Shown one piece after another: positions 19,470 through 27,975 of a DNA stretch of 64,000 nucleotides. The notes under the pieces are model-generated. The model saw nothing but the letters and a program-made list of their open reading frames with translations, ran no database searches and was not told where the DNA came from. Numbering within the stretch: position 1 is the stretch's first letter; each line of letters begins with the position of its first letter. Location: contig NZ_JACHJH010000002.1 of assembly GCF_014203555.1 (NCBI RefSeq), positions 218,791-282,790 of the forward strand, read 5' to 3'. Made by a program: the position numbers and the translations under genes. This stretch comes from Streptomyces olivoverticillatus (GTDB taxonomy: Bacteria; Actinomycetota; Actinomycetes; Streptomycetales; Streptomycetaceae).

Positions 19470-22400
19470 TGGAAGGCACCACCACCGCGCTCGCCGTCGT
19501 CGGCATCGACTGCGCCTTCCCCGGCGCCCCGGACGCGGACGCGTACTGGGAGCTGCTGATGCGCGGCGGCGACGCCGTGGGTCAGGTGCCGCCGGAACGC
19601 ACGTACCCCGAGGAGTCCGCCGTCACCGGTCCCGGCGGCTTCCTGGCCGGGGCCGACGTCTTCGACAACGACTTCTTCTCCGTGCCCCCGCGCGAGGCCG
19701 CCGCCATGGACCCGCAGCAGCGGCTGCTGCTGCAGTGCGCCTGGCGGGCCGTGGAGGACTCCGGAGTGGCGCCCGGCGAGCTCGCGGGCAGCGGCACCGG
19801 CGTCTTCATCGGCGTGATGGGCGGCGAATGGGGCCAGCTGCACCTGGGCGACTACGACCGCGTCACCCCGCAGCTCGGCGCGGGCAGCAGCGCCGGCATG
19901 ACCGCCAACCGCATCTCGTACCACCTCAACCTCACCGGCCCCAGCCTCGCGGTGGACACCGCCTGCTCCTCCTCGCTGGTCGCCGTCCACCTGGCGGGCA
20001 ACTCCCTGCTGTCCGGGGAGTGCGACACCGCCCTCGCAGGCGGGGTCAACCTCGTGCTGTCCCCGGCGCTGGGCCTGGTCTACGACCGGATGGGCCTCGC
20101 CGCCCCCGACGGCCGCTGCAAGCCCTTCAGCGCCGACGCCGACGGCATCGGGCGCAGCGAGGGCGTCGGCCTGGTCGTCCTGCGCCGCCTGGCCGACGCC
20201 CTCGCCGACGGCCAGCGCGTCTACGCCGTCATCCAGGGCACCGCCGTCAACCAGGACGGCCGCAGCAACGGCGTCACCGCCCCCAACCGCTGGTCGCAGC
20301 AGCAGGTCGTGGCCGCCGCCTACCGCCGCGCCGGGATCACCGCCGAGCGGGTCTCCTTCATCGAGGCGCACGGCACCGGCACCGTGCTCGGCGACACCAT
20401 CGAGTGCGCGGCGCTGGGCACCGTGCACGGCATCGAGCGGAAGGAGCCCTGCGCGATCGGCTCCGTCAAGGGCAACCTCGGGCACACCGAGGGCGCGGCC
20501 GGCATCGCGGGCCTGATCAAGGTGGCCCTCGCCCTGCACCACCGCATCGTGCCCGCCAGCCGCTTCGCCGACCGCGAGAACCCTCAACTGCGGCTCGCCG
20601 AGCGCGGCCTGCGGCTGCTGAAGTCCCCGCTGCGGCTGCCCCCGGGCACCTCCTACGCGGGCGTCAGCAGCTTCGGCATGGGCGGCACCAACGCCCACGC
20701 CGTCCTGGCCTCGGCCCCCAGGGACCCCGGCAAGCGGATGCCGAAGCGAGGCTCCACGACGGGGGTGTTCACCCTCTCCGCCGACACCCCCGAGGCGCTG
20801 CGCCGCAACCTCGCCGCCCAGGCCGAGGCCGTCGCCGGGCGCCCGCGCGGCGACGCCGCCGCCCTGTGCCTGCACAGCAACCGCGTCAAGACCGGCCTGC
20901 CCTACCGCTACGCCACCACCGCCCGCGACACCGCCGAACTCGCCGCCGCGCTGCGGGAGGCGGCGGCCGAGGAGATGCCCGAGCAGATCGCCCACCGGCC
21001 CTGGGCCAAGCCCGTCGTCGCCTTCCTCTTCACCGGCCAGGGCAGCCAGTTCCCCGCCATGACCGCCGCCCTGCACCGCGAGTCGGCCGCCTACCGGCAC
21101 CACCTGGACGAGGCGGACGCGGCCCTGCGCCCGTACACCGACCGCTCGGTGCGCGACCTCGTGCTCGGCGGCGACACGTGCGTCGACGAGACCGAATTCG
21201 CCCAGCCCGCCCTCTTCGCCGTCGGCTACGCCCTGGCCCGTACGCTCACCGCCGCCGGGGCCGGGCCGGCCGCCGTACTCGGGCACAGCGTCGGCGAGTT
21301 CGCGGCCGCCGTCATCGCGGGCGCCCTCACCCTGGACGAGGGGGCCCGCCTGGTGGCCGCCCGGGGACGGCTGATGCAGGCGCTGCCCGCGGGCGGCGGC
21401 ATGCTCGCCGTCAAGGCCGCCCGGGGCGAGCTGCACCCCCACCTCGACGCGCACCCGCAGGTGGCCGTCGGCGCGGTCAACGGCCCGCAGGACACCGTGC
21501 TGTCCGGGCCGCGCGAGGCGCTCGCGCAGATCGCCGAAGCGCTCACCGAGGACGGCATCCGCTGCCGCATGCTCGATGCGCCCCTCGCCTTCCACTCGCC
21601 CCTCGTCCGCCCCGCCCTCGACCGCTTCCACGCCGCGGCCGCCACCACCGAACCGGCCGCCCCCGGCGTGCCGATGGCCTCCACCCTCCACGGGCGGCTG
21701 CTCGGCCGCCAGGAGACGACGGACGCCGGGTACTGGGTGCGGCAGGCCGCCGAACCCGTCCTGTTCGCCGACGCCCTCGCCGACCTCGACGCCACCATCG
21801 CCCCCACCCACCTCATCGAGATCGGCCCCCGCGCCCAGCTGCTGCCGCTGGCCGGCCGCGCCGGCCTCGGGCCGGGCGTTGCGTTCCTGCACCCCGCGCC
21901 CGGCCCCGACGCCACCGGCCGTGAGCTCGCCGAGCTGATCGCCCACCTCTTCCGCGCGGGCCTCGACCCCCGCTGGGAGGGCCTTTACGGGCCCGGACGG
22001 CGCGGCCACGAGCGGCTGCGCCCGTACGCCTTCTCCACCGCCCGCCGCTTCTGGACCCGGCCCGTGCGCCCGGCCGCCGCGCGGGAAGCGGTCCCGGCCC
22101 CGGAGCCCGGCACCGCGCCGCAGCCCCAGCCGCGGCCCGAGGAGCCGGCGAACCCCGTGAAGGACCCGGTGCTCGCCGCCGTCATCGCAGCGGTCGCCGA
22201 GGTCGGCGAGTTCCCGCCGGAGCGGGTGGTGCACGGGGCCCGGTTCTACGAGGACCTCGGCTTCGACTCCGTCATGATCATGCAGCTCAAGGACCGCATC
22301 GAGGCCCGCCTGACCCACCTCGGCGAGATCTCCGTCCAGCAGTTGTTGCCCGCGCTGCGCTCGGTCGGCACGCTCGCCGAGTTCCTCAGCGGCCGCCTCA

Positions 22401-22474
22401 CTGAAAGCGGCCGCCTCACTGAAAGCGGCCGCCTCACCGAAAGCGGCCGGCTCACCGAAGGAGCGGCGGCGTGA
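19469..22474 (+). CDS. Single-module type I polyketide synthase, KS-AT-ACP
   Basis: A 1001-residue synthase. The KS (residues 8-430) has the active-site Cys in DTACSSS (about 166) and both histidines (EAHGTGT and NLGHTEG). The AT (about 515-820) has the nucleophile in GHSVGE (about 607) and AFHSP, the pattern of malonyl-specific domains. The ACP near the C-terminus carries its serine in LGFDSVM (about 934). There is no KR, DH or TE, so one round of extension leaves a beta-ketoacyl-ACP, exactly what a tetronate-forming KAS III would use. The tail ends in four copies of SGRLTE followed by GAAA. It overlaps genes on both sides by 1 to 4 nt. Substrate assignment is by motif reading only. Confidence 0.9.
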   Translation: MEGTTTALAVVGIDCAFPGAPDADAYWELLMRGGDAVGQVPPERTYPEESAVTGPGGFLAGADVFDNDFFSVPPREAAAMDPQQRLLLQCAWRAVEDSGVAPGELAGSGTGVFIGVMGGEWGQLHLGDYDRVTPQLGAGSSAGMTANRISYHLNLTGPSLAVDTACSSSLVAVHLAGNSLLSGECDTALAGGVNLVLSPALGLVYDRMGLAAPDGRCKPFSADADGIGRSEGVGLVVLRRLADALADGQRVYAVIQGTAVNQDGRSNGVTAPNRWSQQQVVAAAYRRAGITAERVSFIEAHGTGTVLGDTIECAALGTVHGIERKEPCAIGSVKGNLGHTEGAAGIAGLIKVALALHHRIVPASRFADRENPQLRLAERGLRLLKSPLRLPPGTSYAGVSSFGMGGTNAHAVLASAPRDPGKRMPKRGSTTGVFTLSADTPEALRRNLAAQAEAVAGRPRGDAAALCLHSNRVKTGLPYRYATTARDTAELAAALREAAAEEMPEQIAHRPWAKPVVAFLFTGQGSQFPAMTAALHRESAAYRHHLDEADAALRPYTDRSVRDLVLGGDTCVDETEFAQPALFAVGYALARTLTAAGAGPAAVLGHSVGEFAAAVIAGALTLDEGARLVAARGRLMQALPAGGGMLAVKAARGELHPHLDAHPQVAVGAVNGPQDTVLSGPREALAQIAEALTEDGIRCRMLDAPLAFHSPLVRPALDRFHAAAATTEPAAPGVPMASTLHGRLLGRQETTDAGYWVRQAAEPVLFADALADLDATIAPTHLIEIGPRAQLLPLAGRAGLGPGVAFLHPAPGPDATGRELAELIAHLFRAGLDPRWEGLYGPGRRGHERLRPYAFSTARRFWTRPVRPAAAREAVPAPEPGTAPQPQPRPEEPANPVKDPVLAAVIAAVAEVGEFPPERVVHGARFYEDLGFDSVMIMQLKDRIEARLTHLGEISVQQLLPALRSVGTLAEFLSGRLTESGRLTESGRLTESGRLTEGAAA
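22388..22459 (+). repeat. Four tandem 18-bp repeats encoding SGRLTE
   Basis: Units at 22388-22405, 22406-22423, 22424-22441 and 22442-22459 share the sequence AGCGGCCGCCTCACTGAA with one or two substitutions in the last two. They lie at the extreme C-terminus of the KS-AT-ACP protein, after the ACP, and keep the reading frame. The near identity of units one and two indicates recent slippage. Confidence 0.92.
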
Positions 22475-23502
22475 CCACCCTGCACCCCTACATCGCGGGC
22501 ATGGGCAGCGCCCTGCCCGGCGAACCGGTCACCAACGCGGCCCTCGGCGCGGCGCTGGGCATCGACGAGGAGTGGGTCGACATCTTCGTCGGCACCCGGA
22601 CCCGGCACTTCGCCTGGGACCTCGCCACCGGCGACGTGCACCACACCCTCGCCGACCTGTGCGCCGAGGCGGCCGGCGAGGCGGTCGACGCCGCCGGGCT
22701 GGACGCGGCCGACATCGAGTTCCTGGTGCTCGCCACCGCCACCCCCGACGCCCTGCTGCCCACCACCGCCACCGAGGTCGCCGACCGGCTGGGCCTGAAC
22801 TACCTGCCCGTCTACCAGCTCCAGTCCGGCTGCTCCGGCGCCGTCCAGGGCGTCGACCTCGCCCGCTCGCTGATCGCGGGCGGCAGCCGGGCCGGGCTCG
22901 TCATCGGCGGCGACACCACCCATCGCCACCTCGACGCGGGCCGCGAGGCGCGCCGGCTGCCCGGCGACGAGCTCGTCAACTACGTGCTGTTCGGCGACGG
23001 CGCGGGCGCCGCGGTCCTCACCGCCGAACCCCTGGGCGAAGCGGTCGCCGTGCGCGGCGTGCTCAACCACTTCACCGGCCTGGGCCGGCCCGCCGGACAG
23101 CGCATGGACTGGTACGGGCGCGGCGGCGACGACCCCGGGCGCCCCATGATCTCCGAGGACTACAAGGCCATCGAGGACAACGTCCCCACAATGGCCGCCG
23201 AAATCCTCTGGGAGCTCCTCGACCGGCTGGGCTGGCGCGAGAGCGACGTCGACTTCCTCCTGCCGCCGCAGCTCTCGGGCCGCATGACCGAGCGCATCAC
23301 CGAGCGCCTCGGCCTCGCCGTCCGGGAGATCTCCTGCGTCGCCGACACCGGGAACACCGGCAACGCCCTGCCCTTCCTCCAGCTGGAGAAGCTCCTGCCC
23401 GAACTCGCCCCCGGGCAGCGCGCCCTGGCCATCGCCGTCGAGTCCAGCAAGTGGATCAAGTCGGGGCTGGGCCTGCAGAAGACCGGGGAGGCCGCATCGT
23501 GA
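22471..23502 (+). CDS. KAS III-like (FabH family) synthase of the tetronate type
   Basis: A 343-residue thiolase-fold enzyme. The nucleophile is present in QSGCSGAV (Cys at about residue 121), and GNTGNALPF supplies the conserved Asn. The usual HQAN histidine is replaced: the segment reads LLPPQLSGR, with Pro at that place. Decarboxylating KAS III enzymes need this His, whereas tetronate-forming homologues join a beta-ketoacyl-ACP to glyceryl-ACP without decarboxylation, so the change fits the context. It sits directly between the beta-keto-forming PKS and the FkbH-ACP pair, with GTGA overlaps on both sides. An acyltransferase role is the main alternative. Confidence 0.85.
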   Translation: MTTLHPYIAGMGSALPGEPVTNAALGAALGIDEEWVDIFVGTRTRHFAWDLATGDVHHTLADLCAEAAGEAVDAAGLDAADIEFLVLATATPDALLPTTATEVADRLGLNYLPVYQLQSGCSGAVQGVDLARSLIAGGSRAGLVIGGDTTHRHLDAGREARRLPGDELVNYVLFGDGAGAAVLTAEPLGEAVAVRGVLNHFTGLGRPAGQRMDWYGRGGDDPGRPMISEDYKAIEDNVPTMAAEILWELLDRLGWRESDVDFLLPPQLSGRMTERITERLGLAVREISCVADTGNTGNALPFLQLEKLLPELAPGQRALAIAVESSKWIKSGLGLQKTGEAAS

Positions 23503-25406
23503 GCCGCGGCCTGGCGCTGCTGCGCGAACTGCGTGACGCGAAGCGGCTGGAGGCGGACTTCCCGCTGATCGCCCCCGCGCTCGCCGAGGAACTCGACACC
23601 CCCGACCCGCACCCCGCCGCCCTCCAGCGCGCCGGACGCCTGCTGGCCGGCCTCGACCACGCCGCCGTCCTCGCCCTGCACCCCGGCACGCCCCGGCTGA
23701 CGGTCGCCGTCACCGGGCAGTCCACCGTCGCCGAGCTCACCGCCCCGCTGACCGCCGAACTCGCCCGGCATGGACTGCTGTGCGACCTCCGGCCGGGCGA
23801 TCACGGTGCCTGGGCCCGCGACCTCGACCCCGCCGATGCGGCCGGGGCCTTCCACGGCGTACGGGCCGGCCTCACACTGTGCCTGCTGGACGCGGAGACC
23901 GTCTTCGCCCAGGTGCCCGCCGTATGGGACGTACCCGACGTGGCCCGGGCCGCCGAGGCCGTGCTCGGGCGGCTCACCGCCCTCGCCCGGGCCCGCGCCG
24001 GGCACGGCACGCTCGTCCTCAATACCCTGCCCCTGCCCCGCCACCACACCCACCGCCTCGTCGACCACCGCTCGCGCGCCGCGCTCGGCGCGCTGTGGCG
24101 CGAGGTCAACGCCCGGCTGCTGCGGCTGACCGCCGAACTGCCCCACCTCGTCGTCCTCGACCTGGATCCGCTGCTCGCCGAGGGCGGGCCCGCCGCCGAC
24201 CCCCGTCTCGCCGCCTACGCGGGCGCCCGCCTGGGCGCCGGGCTGCTGGCCGCCTACGCCCGCGAGGCGGGCCACCTCGCCCGCGCCCTGACCGGCCGCA
24301 CCCGCAAGTGCCTGGTCCTCGACCTGGACAACACCCTGTGGGACGGCATCCTCGCCGAGGACGGCCCCGAAGGCATCGCCGCCGCGGGCACGCTGCGCGG
24401 CGAGGCCTTCGGCGCCTTCCAGCGGACCGTCGCCCACCTCTGTGCCCAGGGCGTCCTGCTCGCCGTCAGCAGCAAGAACGACCGCGAAGCCGTCCTGGAC
24501 GCCCTGCGCAACCACCCCGACCTGGTGCTGCGCGAAGCCGACTTCGCCCATGTGGCGGCCGGTTGGGGCCCCAAGGACGCGGCCCTCGAAGAGATCGCCG
24601 CCCGCCTCGGCGTCGGCACCGACGCGCTGGTCTTCGCCGACGACACCCCGGCCGAACGCGCCCAGGTGCGCCATCGCCTGCCGCACACCGCCGTCGTCCC
24701 CCTCGACGACGAACCCGCCCTGCACGTCACCCGGCTGCTCGCCGACGGCTGGTTCGACACCCCGGGCCTGACCGGCGAGGACCGGGCCCGCGCCGCGCAC
24801 TACCGCCGCGAACGCGAGCGCGGCGAGCTGCGCGAGAGCACCGGCTCCCACGAGGAGTTCCTGCGCGAGCTCGGCGTGCGCGTCCACCTGGGCCCGCCCG
24901 AGCCGCACGAGCACGGCCGGCTGGCCCAACTCACGCAGCGCACCAACCAGTTCAACCTCACCGGGCTGCGGCTCACCCCCGACGACACCCGCACCCGGGC
25001 CGCCGGCCCCGACGCCCTGCTGCTGGCCGCCCGCACCGCCGACCGCTTCGGCGCCAACGGCCTCGTGGGCGCCGTCCTCGGCCGCCGCGCCGCCGACGGC
25101 TGGCACCTGGACAACGTCTGGCTCAGCTGCCGGGTGCTCGCCCGCGGCATAGAAACCGCCACCCTGGCCGCGGTGCTGCAGGACGCCCGCGCCCAGGGCG
25201 CCCCCGCGGTGTACGCCCGCTACCGGCCCACGCCCAAGAACCGGCGCGCCGGGGACTTCTACCCCTCGCTCGGCTTCGCCCGGCACGCGGTGGAGGAGGA
25301 CGGCACGGTGCACTACCGCCACGACCTGACGGAGATCCCCGCCGTTCCCGGCCACATCGCCCTGGACCGGACCGGGCCCGCAACCATCGGAAGGAGCGCC
25401 GCATGA
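23499..25406 (+). CDS. FkbH-like glyceryl-ACP synthase (HAD superfamily)
   Basis: A 635-residue protein. The central HAD domain begins at CLVLDLDNTLWDG (Asp at about 275 and 277), followed by SSKND and FADDTPAER motifs; the C-terminal part resembles a GNAT fold and contains QRTNQFNLTG, a phrase typical of FkbH proteins. The N-terminal 260 residues are the SGNH-like region of the longer FkbH subfamily. FkbH proteins take 1,3-bisphosphoglycerate, dephosphorylate it and load a glyceryl group on an ACP; the ACP encoded immediately downstream (ATGA overlap) is the presumed partner. Without a neighbouring glyceryl oxidation and methylation set, the use in a tetronate rather than a methoxymalonyl extender is favoured. 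Confidence 0.9.
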   Translation: MSRGLALLRELRDAKRLEADFPLIAPALAEELDTPDPHPAALQRAGRLLAGLDHAAVLALHPGTPRLTVAVTGQSTVAELTAPLTAELARHGLLCDLRPGDHGAWARDLDPADAAGAFHGVRAGLTLCLLDAETVFAQVPAVWDVPDVARAAEAVLGRLTALARARAGHGTLVLNTLPLPRHHTHRLVDHRSRAALGALWREVNARLLRLTAELPHLVVLDLDPLLAEGGPAADPRLAAYAGARLGAGLLAAYAREAGHLARALTGRTRKCLVLDLDNTLWDGILAEDGPEGIAAAGTLRGEAFGAFQRTVAHLCAQGVLLAVSSKNDREAVLDALRNHPDLVLREADFAHVAAGWGPKDAALEEIAARLGVGTDALVFADDTPAERAQVRHRLPHTAVVPLDDEPALHVTRLLADGWFDTPGLTGEDRARAAHYRRERERGELRESTGSHEEFLRELGVRVHLGPPEPHEHGRLAQLTQRTNQFNLTGLRLTPDDTRTRAAGPDALLLAARTADRFGANGLVGAVLGRRAADGWHLDNVWLSCRVLARGIETATLAAVLQDARAQGAPAVYARYRPTPKNRRAGDFYPSLGFARHAVEEDGTVHYRHDLTEIPAVPGHIALDRTGPATIGRSAA

Positions 25407-25651
25407 GCGGCACCGGCACCCTCGCCGCCCTCGAGGACTTCCTGGCCCTGCTGCGCGACGAACTCGGCCTCGCGGCCGGCGTCGAGGACGCGGGCCGCGA
25501 CCTGCGGGACCTCCCCGACTGGGACTCGCTGTACCTGCTCCGGCTGGTGGCCCTGCTGGAGGAGGAGACCGGGCGCAGGGTCCCGGTCCGCAAGGTCCTG
25601 GAGGCGCGCAGCCTCCGGGAGATCCACACGCTCGCGAAGGAGCAGGAATGA
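25403..25651 (+). CDS. Acyl carrier protein for the glyceryl group
   Basis: An 82-residue carrier protein with the attachment serine in DWDSLYLL (about residue 42). Its sequence, with LPDWDSL and a downstream RRVPVRKV region, resembles the ACPs that accompany FkbH proteins more than PKS ACPs. The ATG overlaps the FkbH stop by 4 nt and its own stop overlaps the phosphopantetheinyl transferase start, so the three proteins are made together. It should present glyceryl-S-ACP to the KAS III. Assignment of cargo is inference from gene order. Confidence 0.88.
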   Translation: MSGTGTLAALEDFLALLRDELGLAAGVEDAGRDLRDLPDWDSLYLLRLVALLEEETGRRVPVRKVLEARSLREIHTLAKEQE

Positions 25652-26496
25652 CCGCCCCCGGGAACTCCACCCTCGGCCCACCCCTCGGCGAACCCGTCGA
25701 GGTGGGCATCCGGGGTGCCGCCGCCTGGGACCGGGTCCGGCACGACCTGTCGGTGCACGGCACCGCACTGCTCTACGCCCACCTGGCCGACCTCCAGCCC
25801 GACCTGCCCGACGGCCCGCAGCTGCAGGACATGCTCGGCCGGGACTGGTCCCGCTACCTGGGCCTGGCCCACGCCGAGGTCCGCCACCGCTACGCCGCCT
25901 CCCGGGTGCTGCTCAAGCTCGCGGCGGGCACGGTGCTGCGCGGCGACCCGGACGCCCTGGAACTGGCCTACGGGCCGACCGGGCGCCCGTACCTGCGCGG
26001 CTGCGACCAGATCGACATCAGCCTCAGCCACACCGAGGACCTGCTCCTGGTCGGGCTGACCACGCGCGGCCTGATCGGCGTGGACGCCGAGCGTGCCGAC
26101 CGGCAGATGTACGGCGGCGGGCTCGGCCGGCACGTGTGCACGCCCTACGAGCTGGTCACCCTGGCCGCCCTGGACGACTCCGAGCGCAACCCCTCGCTGG
26201 TGCGGCTGTGGACGCTGAAGGAGGCGTACAGCAAGGCGATCGGCCAGGGCATGCAGTTCCGCTTCACCGAGTTCGGCTTCGGCCCGGACGGCAAGCCGGT
26301 GCGGGTGCAGCGCCCGGACGGCACGGCGGGCACCGGCGACGAGTGGGCCTTCCGCACCTTCCCCCTGGCCAACGGCTACTGCGTGAGCGCGGCCGTCTAC
26401 GACGCGGGCTTCGGCCCCGTCCAGGACACCGACATCACCACGATGCTGGACGAGGACTGCGTGGAGACGATCGTGCGGGCCCTTGAAGTGCAGTGA
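25648..26496 (+). CDS. Sfp-type 4'-phosphopantetheinyl transferase
   Basis: A 282-residue enzyme that transfers phosphopantetheine from CoA to carrier proteins. The Mg-binding IGVDAE and the WTLKEAYSKAIGQG helix are intact, as is the upstream SLSHTED motif. It ends the tetronate-like operon and starts in ATGA overlap with the ACP gene, so it probably activates the operon's three carrier domains. Its C-terminal extension after residue 240 is longer than in Sfp. It converges on a LuxR-type regulator gene with only 7 nt between the stops. A second, unrelated transferase is encoded at 27976-28707. Confidence 0.9.
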   Translation: MTAPGNSTLGPPLGEPVEVGIRGAAAWDRVRHDLSVHGTALLYAHLADLQPDLPDGPQLQDMLGRDWSRYLGLAHAEVRHRYAASRVLLKLAAGTVLRGDPDALELAYGPTGRPYLRGCDQIDISLSHTEDLLLVGLTTRGLIGVDAERADRQMYGGGLGRHVCTPYELVTLAALDDSERNPSLVRLWTLKEAYSKAIGQGMQFRFTEFGFGPDGKPVRVQRPDGTAGTGDEWAFRTFPLANGYCVSAAVYDAGFGPVQDTDITTMLDEDCVETIVRALEVQ

Positions 26497-26503
26497 CGGC
26501 CCG

Positions 26504-27532
26504 TCAGGCTTCCTCGGCGGCGTCCAGCATCCCGGACATCGCCACGTTGAACCCCGCCTGGAAGCGGCTGGTCGCCTCCAGCTCCTCGGTGATCTCCGAG
26601 ATGTGGCGGCGGCAGGTGCGCACGGACATGCCCAGGCGGCGGGCGACCATCTCGTCCTTGTAGCCTTTGGCCATCAGCCGGATGATCGAGCGGCGGATGC
26701 CGTCGGCGGTGGCCGGGGCCTTGGCCGACTCGGGGACGAACGGCGTGGCGCCGTCCCAGAGATGGTCGAAGACGGCGCAGACGAAGGCGACGAGGGTGGG
26801 CTCGCGGACGATGGCGGCGCCGGGTATCTCGCCCGGCCCCTGGTGGGCGGGGAGGAAGACCGTCTCCCGGTCGTAGATCATCATGCGGTCGATGACCTGG
26901 TCGGCGGTGCGCACCTCGACGCCGGCCTCGGTGACGTCGCGGACGTAGGCGCGCGTGGCGAGGTCGCTGCGGGCGGTGTGCTGGTAGATGGTGCGGATGT
27001 CCACGCCGCGGCCGCGGATGCCCAGGGTGGCCTTGCGGGCCGCGTCCAGGATGTTGCCGGGCCGGGCGCCGCCCGGCTGCACGGTGTACATCGAGTGGCG
27101 ACAGGTCCCGCCCAGGTGGTCGAGCATCGACTGGATGGTGTCGGGGTCGGTGATGACGTCGAAGGCCTCCAGCCGGTTGCGCAGCCGCCGTCCCTCGAAG
27201 TAGACGGGCGTCAGCGACATCAGCCGGCCGCGCACGTCCGTCACGGCCTGCTGGAGGTCGCGTATCTGGCGCTCGGCCGAGCCCACGAGATCGGCCGCCG
27301 CGACGTCCGGGCCCACCGGGACGAGCGCGGCCGGATTGCCCGGCATGGGTTGCAGCAGCCGCAGCATGGTGAGCACCTGGCGGATGCGGGTGACTTCCGG
27401 TGCGGAGAGCGAGAGTCGTTTGGCGACGTCCTCGTCATCGAACCGGCCGTACTCCACCGCATGTCCGTAGGCCGCCGCGCTGACATCGTCCAGCTCGGCG
27501 AATTCCGAATCGGAATTAAGACTTCCGGACAT
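26504..27532 (-). CDS. LuxR-type regulator with a TrmB-like sensor region
   Basis: A 342-residue regulator. Residues up to about 70 look like a helical winged-helix segment (DDEDVAKRLSLSAPEVTRI), the middle resembles TrmB/phospholipase-D-like sensor regions found in Streptomyces cluster regulators, and the C-terminus is a LuxR helix-turn-helix (LMAKGYKDEMVARRLGMSVRTCRRHI). ATG 27532 was chosen because GGAG lies 8 nt upstream on the minus strand; an earlier ATG adds 12 residues without a ribosome-binding site. It is convergent with the tetronate-like operon and divergent from a short membrane peptide gene. A pathway-specific role is likely from position but not shown. Confidence 0.82.
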   Translation of the reverse strand: MSGSLNSDSEFAELDDVSAAAYGHAVEYGRFDDEDVAKRLSLSAPEVTRIRQVLTMLRLLQPMPGNPAALVPVGPDVAAADLVGSAERQIRDLQQAVTDVRGRLMSLTPVYFEGRRLRNRLEAFDVITDPDTIQSMLDHLGGTCRHSMYTVQPGGARPGNILDAARKATLGIRGRGVDIRTIYQHTARSDLATRAYVRDVTEAGVEVRTADQVIDRMMIYDRETVFLPAHQGPGEIPGAAIVREPTLVAFVCAVFDHLWDGATPFVPESAKAPATADGIRRSIIRLMAKGYKDEMVARRLGMSVRTCRRHISEITEELEATSRFQAGFNVAMSGMLDAAEEA

Positions 27533-27711
27533 ACGGTCTGCTCCTGCTTTCCGTGAAGAAGCTGCCATGCAGCTTTACGCCATCGAGATCCGCTTGGCCC
27601 GGGCAATTGCGGCCGGGCACTGTTGTCCTGTCGCCACCGGGGCACGGGGCCCACGCGGAGGCGGCGGCGGTGCCGGGGGATACGGCACGCCGGATCTGTA
27701 ATGGGGGAAGC

Positions 27712-27918
27712 ATGGGAAGCAACACGCGCATGATGCACATGATCGCCCGGAAAGCCCTGACTGGAAGCTTTCTTGGCCTGATGTTTACCGTTGCCATAAT
27801 GTCCGGACCGAATCTACTGCCCGGTAACTCGGACGTCCACACCGGTGCCACGGCAAGCGTCGGCGCGACGGCTGAAGGGTCCGCTCTCGTGTCCCCCCGC
27901 GACGACCGCTGGAACTGA
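27712..27918 (+). CDS. Small membrane or secreted peptide, function unknown
   Basis: A 68-residue reading frame with a strong GGGGGAAG ribosome-binding site 1-2 nt upstream of a possible spacer to ATG 27712. The N-terminus is basic (RMMHMIARK), followed by one hydrophobic stretch (GSFLGLMFTVAIMSGP), so it is a signal-anchor or signal peptide, and the rest is hydrophilic. Codon choice is less GC-biased than the neighbours, including ATA and AAT codons. It is divergent from the LuxR/TrmB-like gene and lies 57 nt before the convergent transferase gene. I do not recognise it. It could be a small signalling or regulatory peptide, or a conserved hypothetical protein. Confidence 0.55.
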   Translation: MGSNTRMMHMIARKALTGSFLGLMFTVAIMSGPNLLPGNSDVHTGATASVGATAEGSALVSPRDDRWN

Positions 27919-27927
27919 ACCGGCCGC

Positions 27928-27947
27928 GGCGGCCCCCTCGGGCCGCC
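27928..27947. terminator. Candidate bidirectional terminator
   Basis: GGCGGCCC (27928-27935) pairs perfectly with GGGCCGCC (27940-27947) around CCTC. It sits between the ends of the convergent small-peptide gene and the second phosphopantetheinyl transferase gene. There is no U-run on either side. Confidence 0.4.
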
Positions 27948-27975
27948 CGCCGCAGACAGCGATGACCGACCGTTC

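Noticed and set aside
23499..25651. FkbH and ACP as a methoxymalonyl-ACP extender cassette
   Set aside because: The required hydroxyacyl dehydrogenase and O-methyltransferase are not in this operon, and KAS III adjacency fits tetronate formation better.
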